Shown: positions 1 to 8,298 of the stretch, piece after piece
How positions within the stretch are numbered: position 1 is the first letter of the stretch
How the letters are laid out: the number at the start of each line of letters is the position of its first letter
DNA from: Desulfobacter sp.
GTDB taxonomy: Bacteria; Desulfobacterota; Desulfobacteria; Desulfobacterales; Desulfobacteraceae
Length of the DNA stretch: 64,000 bases
Reading direction: 5' to 3'
Assembly (NCBI GenBank): GCA_028768525.1
Contig: CP054837.1
Span: 4,212,001 to 4,276,000, forward strand
Program-made: the position numbers and the translations under genes
Notes under the pieces: model-generated
Databases searched by the model: none
Told to the model about the DNA's origin: nothing
The model's input: the letters and a program-made list of their open reading frames with translations, nothing else

Positions 1-842
1 TTGACATCTCCCGTGATATCAGCCCCGACTGCGGGGCGGTCAAGGCCGATCCCACAAAGATCCATCAGATTATAATGAATCTGTGTACCAATGCATACCA
101 TGCCATGGAAGAGACCGGGGGAGAGCTGAAGGTGGCACTGGACACGGTGACCCTCGAGGGCGCTGGTTTATTGACACCCACCATGAAGCCGGGGGCGTAT
201 AACTGCCTGACGGTTTCAGATACAGGGATCGGCATGGACAGGCTTGTTGCGGGTAAAATCTTTGACCCCTATTTTACCACCAAGGCCCAGGGAAAAGGAA
301 CGGGAATGGGGCTCTCTGTGGTCCATGGCATTGTCAGCGGGATGGGGGGCGCCATAAAGGTCCACAGCGAACCCGGAAAGGGCACCCGGTTTCATGTTTA
401 TTTTCCCGTTGTCGACACCCTGCCGGGGGATGCAGATGCAGCGGGGCCGCCCCCTGTTCCGGGGGGGGATGAGCGTATCCTTCTGGTGGATGACGAAGAA
501 AGCATCATCAGGCTGGTCCAGCAGGTACTTGAACGGCTCGGTTACCATGTAACGGCAAAAAACAGCAGCATCGATACCTTAAAGCTCTTTCAATCCGACC
601 CCTTTATGTTTGACCTGGTCATCACCGACCTTGCCATGCCGAAAATGCCGGGGGACAGGCTGGCCATTGAATTGCTGGCAATCAGGCCGGACATCCCCAT
701 CATCCTGAATACCGGTTTCAGTGACCAGATGAGCAGCGAGTCCGCCCGGAAGATGGGGATCAGGGGGCTGCTCATGAAACCGGTGATCAAAAGCGACCTG
801 GCAAAGATGATACGGAATGTGCTGGACGGAGAAGGTGAATAA
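1..842 (+). CDS. Hybrid sensor histidine kinase, C-terminal part (HATPase + receiver)
   Basis: The frame is open to the window edge (first full codon at base 3), so this is the end of a longer gene. The visible part starts in the kinase ATP-binding domain: an N-box reading NLCTNAYHAM, a G1 box DTGIGMD and a G2 box GKGTGMGLS. A Pro/Gly linker carrying an eight-G run (461-468) follows. A receiver domain then begins at ERILLVDDEES, with the acceptor Asp in LVITDLAMP and the conserved Lys in LLMKP. This is a hybrid kinase with a C-terminal receiver, which implies either phosphorelay or self-regulation. The sensor region lies outside the window, so the signal is unknown. It ends 8 bp from the convergent end of the next gene. 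Confidence 0.9.
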   Translation, partial: DISRDISPDCGAVKADPTKIHQIIMNLCTNAYHAMEETGGELKVALDTVTLEGAGLLTPTMKPGAYNCLTVSDTGIGMDRLVAGKIFDPYFTTKAQGKGTGMGLSVVHGIVSGMGGAIKVHSEPGKGTRFHVYFPVVDTLPGDADAAGPPPVPGGDERILLVDDEESIIRLVQQVLERLGYHVTAKNSSIDTLKLFQSDPFMFDLVITDLAMPKMPGDRLAIELLAIRPDIPIILNTGFSDQMSSESARKMGIRGLLMKPVIKSDLAKMIRNVLDGEGE

Positions 843-850
843 ACCGGGCC

Positions 851-2506
851 TCATTTCAGGGGCCTCATCCCGTGCTTTTTCAACCGGTAATTGAGAAGCT
901 GGAGTGAGATCCCCAGCCTTTCGGCCGTCCGGGTCAGGTTCTGGTCGCAGGCGGCCAGGGCGGTTTCCAGTTCCTGGGACTCGCAGGCGGATGCAATGGC
1001 GCGGCTGTCGATGCCGTATTTTCTGATGCGGTAATGGAGCAACTGCCGGGAAATGCCAAGTGTTTCGCAGGCTGTTTTTATTTTTCCGCCGGCCTCCTTC
1101 AGCGCCCGGTAAATGACCTGCTTGTCTGATTTTTCCCCTTTGCTGCCGTCTTTTGTTTCTTCCTTTTGGGCCGGCAATTCTGGGGGCCCGGGGTCTTCCA
1201 CGGGTGCCGCCGGCTCAATTTGTTCCGGCGCCGGGGCAGCGTCCGGGGCGGGGGAAAACAGCTGCTTCTGGGCATCAAGGAAAAGGGGGGCAACGGTTCT
1301 GAAATAGGGGGCCACATGTTCGATATCCATTACATCGGCCTGGTCCAAAAGGTTCATTGCCCCTTCTATGACATGCCCCAGTTCCCGGACATTCCCGGGC
1401 CAGTCGTAATTGTAGAAAAGGGCCATCACCGCTCTGGAGACCGAATCCACACGGCGGTTGAGCCGGCGGTTGAACCGGTCCAGAAAATGCCGGGTGAGCA
1501 GGCTGACATCATCTTCACGGTCCCTGAGGGGCGGCAGTTTGACCATGACCACGGCCAGCCTGTAAAACAGGTCCTTCCTGAATCTGCCCTTTTCGCAGAG
1601 GATGGTCCGGGGCGGGGTGCTGGTGGAGGAAATGATCCGGATATCAATGGGGATTTCTTCCAGTTCTCCCACCCGCCGTATTTTCTGTTCCTGGATGGCC
1701 CTGAGCATCTTGGTCTGCAGGGAGATGGGCATGGAGTCTATTTCATCGAGAAACAGGGTGCCTCCGTTGGCCTGTTCAAAGAGCCCCTTCTGGTCCATGG
1801 CACCGGTAAAGGCCCCTTTCCGGGTGCCGAAGAGCAGGCCTTCAAAAAGGTTTTCCGGGATGGCGGCGCAGTTGACGGCAACAAAGGCGTACTCCCGGCG
1901 GGGGCCGGCATTGTGGATGGACTGGGCGAACATTTCCTTTCCTGTGCCGGTCTCGCCGCAGAGCATCACGGCGGATGCCGATGCCGCGGATTTCCGGGCG
2001 GTGGTGATGGCGGCAAGATGCTGCTTTGCCCCCCCCTTTATATGGCTGAATGTATACCGGGTCTTTTTTTTGAATTCCTTCACCGGTTTGGGCGGGTCGG
2101 GTGCCACCAGTGTTTTGAGTACCTTATAATCCTTGAGCAGACTGATGCAGCCCACCATCCGGCCGTTTTTCCGGATGGGGTAAATACTGTTGATGCTGTT
2201 GACCACCACGCCTTCGTTGGGTTTGTAACTGATGAATTCCTGGCTGATGGGGCGCCCCCGGGCCAGGCACCTGAATGTCAGGCTCTCTTCCTTAGAGAGA
2301 TCGTAGACATCGGTTACTTTCTTTCCTATAACCTGCTCCGGGGCCAGGCCGTCGATGATACCGTGGAACCGGTTGTAAAAAACGATTTCTCCTTTTTCAT
2401 CCACGATCAATACCCCTTCGTCGATCTGTGACAGGGCTTCAAGGATCATCTCATTGGAAATATCCAGTGCTTTGGGACTGGCATAACCGGAGAGTTCTTT
2501 TTTCAT
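851..2506 (-). CDS. Sigma-54 activator, PAS-AAA+-tandem Fis HTH (RocR-like)
   Basis: 551 aa. An N-terminal PAS domain (about residues 20-130, GVLIVDEKGEIVFYN) resembles RocR-type arginine/ornithine regulators. The sigma-54 AAA+ domain follows, with Walker A GETGTGKE near residue 184, the sigma-54 contact loop GAFTGA, and FLDEIDSMP. A Pro/Glu/Ala-rich linker leads to two consecutive Fis-type HTHs: ACETLGISRQLLHYRIRKYG and, about 45 residues later, AERLGISLQLLNYRLKKHG. One HTH is usual, so the C-terminus is duplicated. The start has a good RBS (GGGGGAGG). It lies downstream of pyrroline-5-carboxylate dehydrogenase on the same strand, so control of proline/arginine catabolism is a reasonable inference; the ligand cannot be read from sequence. 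Confidence 0.9.
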   Translation of the reverse strand: MKKELSGYASPKALDISNEMILEALSQIDEGVLIVDEKGEIVFYNRFHGIIDGLAPEQVIGKKVTDVYDLSKEESLTFRCLARGRPISQEFISYKPNEGVVVNSINSIYPIRKNGRMVGCISLLKDYKVLKTLVAPDPPKPVKEFKKKTRYTFSHIKGGAKQHLAAITTARKSAASASAVMLCGETGTGKEMFAQSIHNAGPRREYAFVAVNCAAIPENLFEGLLFGTRKGAFTGAMDQKGLFEQANGGTLFLDEIDSMPISLQTKMLRAIQEQKIRRVGELEEIPIDIRIISSTSTPPRTILCEKGRFRKDLFYRLAVVMVKLPPLRDREDDVSLLTRHFLDRFNRRLNRRVDSVSRAVMALFYNYDWPGNVRELGHVIEGAMNLLDQADVMDIEHVAPYFRTVAPLFLDAQKQLFSPAPDAAPAPEQIEPAAPVEDPGPPELPAQKEETKDGSKGEKSDKQVIYRALKEAGGKIKTACETLGISRQLLHYRIRKYGIDSRAIASACESQELETALAACDQNLTRTAERLGISLQLLNYRLKKHGMRPLK

Positions 2507-2705
2507 TCTGCCGCCTCCCCCAATTTAAGGATCAGGAGTTAAAAAAAAGACAATGGATCCCTTTAGTATAAAAAAGGACAATTTTCAATATTTTAAATTT
2601 TCTTTTTTATATTTTTAATATGGGGGAGATTTCGCATCTTTGTTTCGCAGGCCCTGTACCATGGGAACCCTTGCCCTGCCAGTATTCGGGCCGCATATCG
2701 TCCGT

Positions 2706-2736
2706 GCAATTGCCGCGGCAGTGCCGCAGCAATTGC
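2706..2736. repeat. GC-rich hairpin after the P5C dehydrogenase gene
   Basis: Arms GCAATTGC (2706-2713 and 2729-2736) enclose GCGGCA and TGCCGC with one mismatch, giving a stem of about 14 bp. It starts 10 bp past the dehydrogenase stop. On the minus strand no T-run follows, so it may be a Rho-dependent end, an RNA 3' stabiliser or a small palindromic repeat. The rest of the 240-bp gap to the upstream end of the RocR-like gene is AT-rich and should hold that gene's promoter; I see no ORF in it. Confidence 0.5.
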
Positions 2737-2746
2737 GCGCTGGGTG

Positions 2747-4378
2747 TTATGCCTCTTTCATGAGATCCAGCCGCCATTCCAGCGACGGACTGAAATTTTC
2801 CTTTATGGTCCTGGGGCTCATCCATCTTGAGATGTTCTGTTTGCTGCCCACCTTTTCGTTGGTGCCCGAGCCCCTTCCTCCCCCAAAGGGCTGCAGCCCC
2901 ACAAAGGCGCCGGTGGTTTTATCATTGAGGTAGAGGTTGCCGGCGGAGTAGGCCAGGCGGGATTCCATATATTCAATGGCTTTCCTGTCCCGGGCAAACA
3001 GGGCGCCGGTGAGGGCGTAGTCCGAGGTGGATTCACAAAGATCCAGGGCATCTTTAAATTCCTCATCACCATAAAGGTATAGGGTCACCACCGGGCCGAA
3101 GATCTCCTCTTCCATGGTTTTGAAATGGGGATCCGTGGTGAGGATGACCGTGGGATCGATGAAATATCCTCTGGTATCGTCACAGTTTCCCCCGAAGATA
3201 ATCTCTGCATTTTCTGATTCCCTGGCGCAGTCGATATAGGCGGCGATGGAATCGAATGCGGCCCGGTCGATGACCGCTCCCATGTAGTTGGTGAAGTCCG
3301 CCACGTCCCCGGCCTTGACATGGGCCAGTTCCGTTTCCAGTTCGCTGCGGAGTGCCGGCCACATGGATTCCGGGATGTACCCCCTTGATGTGGCCGAGCA
3401 TTTTTGTCCCTGGTATGAGAAGGCGCCGCCGATGATGGCCTGGGCCACGCTTTTGGCCGGTGCCGAGGCATGGGCGAAGAGAAAGTCCTTGCCCCCGGTT
3501 TCCCCCACGATTCTGGGATAGTTTTTATAGGTTTCCAGGTGTTCCCCCACATATCTCCAGAGCGTGTTGAAGGTGGCGGTGGATCCGGTGAAGTGGATGC
3601 CGGCCAGATGGCGGTCCTCCATGACCATGGGCCCCACAAGGCGGCCCGGTCCGGGCAGAAAATTGATGACCCCGCCGGGGAGGCCGGCCTCCCGGAGCAT
3701 CTGCATGAGGTAATAGTTGGAGAAAATCGCGGTTGAGGCGGGTTTCCAGACCACGGTATTGCCGGCCATGGCCGGGGAGCAGGGCAGGTTGCCGCCGATG
3801 GCCGTGAAGTTGAAGGGGGTCACGGCAAAGACAAAGCCTTCCAGGGGACGGTATTCCATCCGGTTCATGGTGCCGGGGACACCGCCGGGCTGGTCTTCCA
3901 ATATCTGCCGGGTAAAATAGGCGTTGTACCGGAAAAAATCCATGAGTTCACAGGCGGCATCGGCATCTGCCTCGTAAACGGTTTTGCTTTGTCCCAGCAT
4001 GGTGGCGGCGTTGAGGATATGGCGCCAGGGGCCGGAAATCAGTTCTGCCGCCCTGAGGAAAACGGCCAGCCGGTGTTCCCAGGAGATGGCGGCCCACTCC
4101 TTCTGGGCCTCCACTGCCGATTGGATGGCCAGTTCCACCTCCCTTGGCCCTGCCATGTGGTAGGTCGCCAGGACATGGGCGTGGTTGTGGGGGATGACGC
4201 AGGTGCCGGTGTTGCCGGTCCGGATCTCTTCTCCGTTAATGATCAGGGGAATCTCAATGGGGGCCGCTGTCATGGCCGCGATCTGTTCTTTGAGCGCAGC
4301 CTTTTCCGGACTGCCGGGGAGATAGGGTAATACGGTTTCGTTTTCGGGACGCTGGATGGTATAGATGCCGTTGGACAT
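2747..4378 (-). CDS. pruA: L-glutamate gamma-semialdehyde (P5C) dehydrogenase
   Basis: NAD-dependent oxidation of glutamate semialdehyde (P5C) to glutamate, the second step of proline, ornithine and arginine breakdown. The ALDH fold is clear: FAVTPFNFTAIGG, VVWKPA, the nucleotide-site FTGST, the general-base Glu in GETGGKD (about residue 293) and the catalytic Cys in GQKCSA (about residue 327). Length (543 aa) and sequence fit the stand-alone, eukaryote-like P5C dehydrogenase class rather than the PutA C-terminus. I chose the ATG at 4378, preceded by AAAGGAGGCCCC; an in-frame ATG 14 codons upstream lacks such a site. It is divergent from a LysR gene and shares the window with a stand-alone proline dehydrogenase 15 kb away. 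Confidence 0.93.
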   Translation of the reverse strand: MSNGIYTIQRPENETVLPYLPGSPEKAALKEQIAAMTAAPIEIPLIINGEEIRTGNTGTCVIPHNHAHVLATYHMAGPREVELAIQSAVEAQKEWAAISWEHRLAVFLRAAELISGPWRHILNAATMLGQSKTVYEADADAACELMDFFRYNAYFTRQILEDQPGGVPGTMNRMEYRPLEGFVFAVTPFNFTAIGGNLPCSPAMAGNTVVWKPASTAIFSNYYLMQMLREAGLPGGVINFLPGPGRLVGPMVMEDRHLAGIHFTGSTATFNTLWRYVGEHLETYKNYPRIVGETGGKDFLFAHASAPAKSVAQAIIGGAFSYQGQKCSATSRGYIPESMWPALRSELETELAHVKAGDVADFTNYMGAVIDRAAFDSIAAYIDCARESENAEIIFGGNCDDTRGYFIDPTVILTTDPHFKTMEEEIFGPVVTLYLYGDEEFKDALDLCESTSDYALTGALFARDRKAIEYMESRLAYSAGNLYLNDKTTGAFVGLQPFGGGRGSGTNEKVGSKQNISRWMSPRTIKENFSPSLEWRLDLMKEA

Positions 4379-4496
4379 GGGGCCTCCTTTTTTAGGATTG
4401 AATGATTTGCTTTCATCCATACCAGAATAATGCTATACAAATAAAATTCATAATATTCACTGTGATTTTGAAGAAAATTCATAAGGACGGCAATGG
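4379..4496. promoter_or_regulatory. Divergent promoter region, P5C dehydrogenase / LysR
   Basis: A 118-bp AT-rich space between divergent starts. It contains repeated AATTCAT-type elements (for example ATTCATAATATTCAC) of the kind expected for LysR binding. This is the usual layout for a LysR protein controlling its divergent neighbour. I did not find a convincing sigma-54 -24/-12 element on the dehydrogenase side. Confidence 0.5.
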
Positions 4497-5372
4497 ATGG
4501 ACCTCAATAAACTCAATACCTTTTATACCCTGGCCCGGACAAAAAATTATTCCAAATGTGCTGAAAGGCTCTTTGTCACCCAGTCGGCGGTAAGCCATGC
4601 CATCAAGGCCCTGGAACAGAGCATCGGGCTGGCATTGACGGAGAAGCGGAAAAACGGATTCGCCCTGACCCCGGAGGGGGAGGTGCTGTTTAAAAGCTGC
4701 CGGTCTATTTTTACCGAGGTGGACAGGGCCCGGGAGCGGCTGTCGGACCGGCAGAGCATTCCCGAGGTGATCCGGCTGGGGGCGCCGGTGGAGTTCGGCA
4801 TCAATGTGGTGGTCCGGCATATGGCGCCCTTTCTGGACGCACATCCACGGCTGCATGTGGATTTTACCCTGAGCCACCGCCTGCTGTCTCCCCTGCTGGA
4901 GGATGAACTGGACCTGATCATCGACTGCCGCCCCCACAACCGCCCCGGCCTGGTCCAGATCCCGCTGCTCCGGGAGGACTATGTGGTGGTGGCCTCACCG
5001 GCTTATATCGCGGCGCATGGGATTGATTCCGTGGGGGATCTTGAGCATTGCAACCTGATTTCACTGGATAAGGAGATGGGCTGGTGGCAGAATTTTATCC
5101 AGGCCCTGCCGCCGGAGCCGCCGGTACGGTTCGGCAGGGTGACCCGGATCAATCATATCCGGGGGATCATAGAGGCCTGCCTGGCATCGGTGGGGGTGGG
5201 GTTTGTGCCCAGGTATGCGGTGGCGGCGGACCTGGAAACCGGCCGGCTGGTCCCCTTGTTTCCCCATGTGGATGTCCTCAGGGACCAGATCGGTATCTAT
5301 TATAAAAAACGGGTGGCGGCCCGGCCGTCTGTGGCGGCGCTGACCGGGCACCTGCAGGAGATTCGGTTCTGA
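4497..5372 (+). CDS. LysR-family transcriptional regulator
   Basis: 291 aa, normal for the family. The N-terminal winged HTH is textbook (LNTFYTLARTKNYSKCAERL, then VTQSAVSHAIKALE and LTPEGE). A type-2 periplasmic-binding-like co-inducer domain covers roughly residues 90-290. It is divergent from P5C dehydrogenase, its most likely target, so an amino acid such as proline, P5C or glutamate is a plausible co-inducer, though nothing in the pocket proves it. The RBS is poor (AAGGACGGC with long spacing), which fits low expression of a LysR regulator. Confidence 0.92.
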   Translation: MDLNKLNTFYTLARTKNYSKCAERLFVTQSAVSHAIKALEQSIGLALTEKRKNGFALTPEGEVLFKSCRSIFTEVDRARERLSDRQSIPEVIRLGAPVEFGINVVVRHMAPFLDAHPRLHVDFTLSHRLLSPLLEDELDLIIDCRPHNRPGLVQIPLLREDYVVVASPAYIAAHGIDSVGDLEHCNLISLDKEMGWWQNFIQALPPEPPVRFGRVTRINHIRGIIEACLASVGVGFVPRYAVAADLETGRLVPLFPHVDVLRDQIGIYYKKRVAARPSVAALTGHLQEIRF

Positions 5373-5671
5373 ATGGGTCTATTGGGGGGCGATCCAGCCT
5401 GCCGGCATCCACCTTTTTGACATTTGACAGTTCTTTTGCTGCGCTTCGACCTTAAATTTTTTGGCGTTCACTTCTTTTGGCCCTGGTCCCTGGGAGAGCA
5501 GTTCTACCGGGCCGTGCCTGCAGGACCGGGGTGTAACTGAAATTCGGGCTCAGAACGGTTTCCATGTTCAGGTCTTTGTTGCGCACGGCTCATCCTTTTG
5601 TTTTTTGCAACCCTATCCCAGGTGCGTGGGTTTTCTACTGTCTTGGTGCGGCTGCCTCCGATGCCGGTTCA
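5373..5671. other. Intergenic gap without a recognisable gene
   Basis: About 300 bp between convergent genes. It holds a short direct repeat TTGACATTTGACA near 5416. ORFs across it have no RBS or family resemblance and I see no strong terminator hairpin. Confidence 0.5.
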
Positions 5672-7048
5672 TCAGGGCGTGTCCCCGCATCTTTCCAGGT
5701 ATTCGTCGCTGAAATCGGTCCGCAGCTCCACCCACATGGGCAGGTGGTCTGACATCTTGTAAGTCCGCCAGGTGTCAAATGATGAGCGTGTTGCCCCCAT
5801 TTCAGCTTTGTAGACCGGGGCATCCGAGTGCCGGTACACCTCCTGGAAGAAATCAAACACACCGGCGGCAAGAATGTCCAGCCTGGCATATCCGCGGCTG
5901 CGGTCCGGTTCCCAGAAGGCAATCTGGTCATAGGTCCTGTCTTTTTTGACATTGGAGCCGGGAATTTTTTTCAACTCTTTTGGAACAATAAATCCGTTGT
6001 TTTCCAGGGCCGCCATGGTTTCGTGTGTTTTGCTGATGATGTTGAAATCACCCAATACCCCCATCAAGGTGCGGTTCTCCGGATCTTCTTCGTATTCCTG
6101 CCTGGCACGGTCCCCCAATGAGGTGGTCAATGCCCTGATCTCAGCCTTTCTCTGTTCAAGCAGCCTTGGGTCGTCGTTGTCCCCAAAGTAGATATGGACG
6201 GTGCAGAAGACCAGTTTCAGCCATCCCGCCTGGAATGACACGATGTAGGGGGATCTGGCAAATTGTTTGAATGAATCATCTATGGAGCCCCCGGGAAACC
6301 GGACCCCGTATTCCTGGCTGGCGGTGGATTCAATGGCGGTGCCAGGAAATTCAAGGGCCGCCATCCCGGTTTTCGGCCGTTCAATGAGGGAGTTTTTTTG
6401 TACGCTGAGGGCGCATCCTTCGGGAAGGCTCAGCGCACATCCCCGGGGGAGCTTGATTTCCAGGTCCCGGTCCAGTTTAACCTTTGACCCGCTGGTTTTG
6501 GTCCTTGCCTTATATTCGCCCGAGAGATCTGTATTTTCCGGCAGAAGAAGGGTGCAGCCGTTTTTAAGCAATACCCGTTCACCGAATGAGGCCGGAATCT
6601 TTGCACCGCCGGGCAGGGTGAGTTCGCCTGCAATATGTCTGAAAAATGCTTTTTTCTGGTTGAAAAGGAAAACCATTCTTTCCCCGTTGCCGGAATGGCC
6701 CGGGGTGACATCGCTTGCCAGGTAATCCCAATCCGGTCCGAGGATTTTTAAAAGGGTGTTGAATTCTTCCAGGTCCTGCCTGACTTCCTGCAGGGCGACG
6801 ATGTCGAACTGAGAAAGGATTTCCGCAATATAGTAAAGGGATTCATAATCCCTGCCCCCATGCTTGTTTCCGCCGAATTCACGGAGGTTCCAGGTGCAGA
6901 TGCGCACGGATTTTGAACGGTCCCCGGCAGACCCGCTCTCCTTTAAGTGTTTGGCCAGGGAGGCCCTCAATGCGATCAGGCGCTCCACCGTTCGTCTTCT
7001 TTTTGCATCGCCCCGGTTCTTTGAGGCCAGTCTGGTATAAAACGGCAT
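5672..7048 (-). CDS. Endonuclease/exonuclease/phosphatase (EEP) family protein
   Basis: 458 aa with the DNase I-like fold. Motifs in order: CTWNLREFGG (metal-site Asn), IVALQEVRQDL (metal-binding Glu), LMGVLGDFNI (catalytic Asp/Asn) and MSDHLPMWVEL (catalytic His). The first ~50 residues are basic and no signal peptide is seen, so it is probably cytoplasmic. An insertion of about 120 residues in the middle (roughly 180-270, rich in PxGxxL-type strands) is unusual and may set the substrate. RBS AAAGGAG precedes the ATG. It is the last gene of a minus-strand run behind the YgeY-type hydrolase. Substrate could be DNA, a lipid head-group or a phosphodiester; sequence alone does not decide. Confidence 0.85.
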   Translation of the reverse strand: MPFYTRLASKNRGDAKRRRTVERLIALRASLAKHLKESGSAGDRSKSVRICTWNLREFGGNKHGGRDYESLYYIAEILSQFDIVALQEVRQDLEEFNTLLKILGPDWDYLASDVTPGHSGNGERMVFLFNQKKAFFRHIAGELTLPGGAKIPASFGERVLLKNGCTLLLPENTDLSGEYKARTKTSGSKVKLDRDLEIKLPRGCALSLPEGCALSVQKNSLIERPKTGMAALEFPGTAIESTASQEYGVRFPGGSIDDSFKQFARSPYIVSFQAGWLKLVFCTVHIYFGDNDDPRLLEQRKAEIRALTTSLGDRARQEYEEDPENRTLMGVLGDFNIISKTHETMAALENNGFIVPKELKKIPGSNVKKDRTYDQIAFWEPDRSRGYARLDILAAGVFDFFQEVYRHSDAPVYKAEMGATRSSFDTWRTYKMSDHLPMWVELRTDFSDEYLERCGDTP

Positions 7049-7107
7049 CTGATTCTCCTTTCTTCAGGTTCGATCCAATGGCATCTGCGGTGTGCCGCAG
7101 ACAGCGC

Positions 7108-8286
7108 CTAGGTCCCTTCCAGGGTGCCGATGACGGCGGTATAGAATTTACAGGCATCTATGATCTGGCGTACCTCGCAGTTTTCGTTGACCATATGGGC
7201 CAGTTTGTACTCCCCGGGGCCGAACCCGATGGTGGGGATGCCCATGGCCGTGGTGGTGACGGCATTGGTGCTGAAGTCCCAGTAGTCCAGTTGAGGATCG
7301 GAACCGAACAATGCCCGGTGGGCCCTGACGCAGGAATGGAACAGGGGATGGTCCTTGTCGATTTCCCAGGGCATGTGGATGGGCTCGTAATGAATCTCCA
7401 TTCCGGTCCAGCTTTTTCGGGTCAGGGTTCCGATCTCCCAGTCAGCCTTTTTTCCGGCAACGGCGGCCGTCATCTCTTTTTCAACGGTTTCCCTGTTTTC
7501 CCCCATGGAAAGCCGCCGGTCCAGGTAAATTTGGCATTCAAAGGGAACGGCGTTCAGGGAGGCGCTTTTACTGCAGATATCCGATGCCACGATGGTGCCG
7601 GAGGTGTCCGGTGCCGCCAGCAGGGCATTGCTTGTATCCTCGATGCGCTTAATGATCTGGGCCATTTCATAGATGGCATTCACCCCTTTTTCCGGGGCGG
7701 ACCCGTGGGCCGAGACCCCCTGGGTTGTGATCTTGATCTGGGCCTTGCCCTTGTGACCGGTGACCAGTTTATTCCCCGAGGGTTCGCAGATCATCATCCG
7801 GTCGGGCCGGATATTGAATTCTTTAAAGAGGTGCTTGAGGTTTTCGCCGTCGCAGTCCTCTTCCAGTACGGTGCAGGAGACATAGAGGGTTTTATCCTTG
7901 AGCAACTCCAGCTTTTTGGCCGCAGCACCGGCATAAACGGAGGCTGCGGCCGCTGATTTCATGTCCACCGACCCCCGGCCGTAGAGCCTGCCGTCAACAA
8001 TATTTCCGCCAAAGGGCGGGTGGTCCCACTGGGATTCTTCGTCCACCCGCACCGTATCCACATGGGAATCAAACATGATGACATGGCTGCCCGAACCCAT
8101 CCGGCCCAGCACATTGCCCATGGCATCAATTTTCACCTCATCGTAACCCAGGGCTTCCATCCTGGCTTTGATATGGTGAATGACCTCTTTTTCCTCTCCG
8201 GAGTAGCTTTGGATCCTCACCAGTTCCTGTGCAAAGGTAACGAGTTCCGGCTCCATGGCATTCACTGCGGTATTTATCTGATCCAT
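7108..8286 (-). CDS. ygeY: YgeY-type M20 metallo-hydrolase
   Basis: 392 aa. M20 peptidase/deacylase signatures: the metal His in MFDSHVDTV, the bridging Asp in YGRGSVDMKS, the catalytic Glu pair in LEEDCDG, and later EPSG and the dimerisation-domain sequence GVSAHGSAPEKG. The closest family I recognise is YgeY, whose genes in enterobacteria and clostridia sit in purine/selenium-linked amino-acid clusters. Reaction is probably hydrolysis of an N-acyl or N-carbamoyl amino acid or dipeptide. It starts 12 bp after the upstream PLP enzyme gene, with a strong RBS (AAAGGAGACGCC), so the two are translated from one message. No selenium gene is visible here. Confidence 0.87.
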   Translation of the reverse strand: MDQINTAVNAMEPELVTFAQELVRIQSYSGEEKEVIHHIKARMEALGYDEVKIDAMGNVLGRMGSGSHVIMFDSHVDTVRVDEESQWDHPPFGGNIVDGRLYGRGSVDMKSAAAASVYAGAAAKKLELLKDKTLYVSCTVLEEDCDGENLKHLFKEFNIRPDRMMICEPSGNKLVTGHKGKAQIKITTQGVSAHGSAPEKGVNAIYEMAQIIKRIEDTSNALLAAPDTSGTIVASDICSKSASLNAVPFECQIYLDRRLSMGENRETVEKEMTAAVAGKKADWEIGTLTRKSWTGMEIHYEPIHMPWEIDKDHPLFHSCVRAHRALFGSDPQLDYWDFSTNAVTTTAMGIPTIGFGPGEYKLAHMVNENCEVRQIIDACKFYTAVIGTLEGT

Positions 8287-8298
8287 CTGGCGTCTCCT

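Noticed and set aside
1166..2431. 421-codon open frame on the plus strand inside the RocR-like activator
   Set aside because: Antisense to a clear AAA+/HTH gene; composition is a codon shadow of GC-rich DNA with no domain match.
4379..4496. Sigma-54 promoter for P5C dehydrogenase
   Set aside because: The best string (TGGTAT on the minus strand) lacks a GC-containing -12 element at the right distance.
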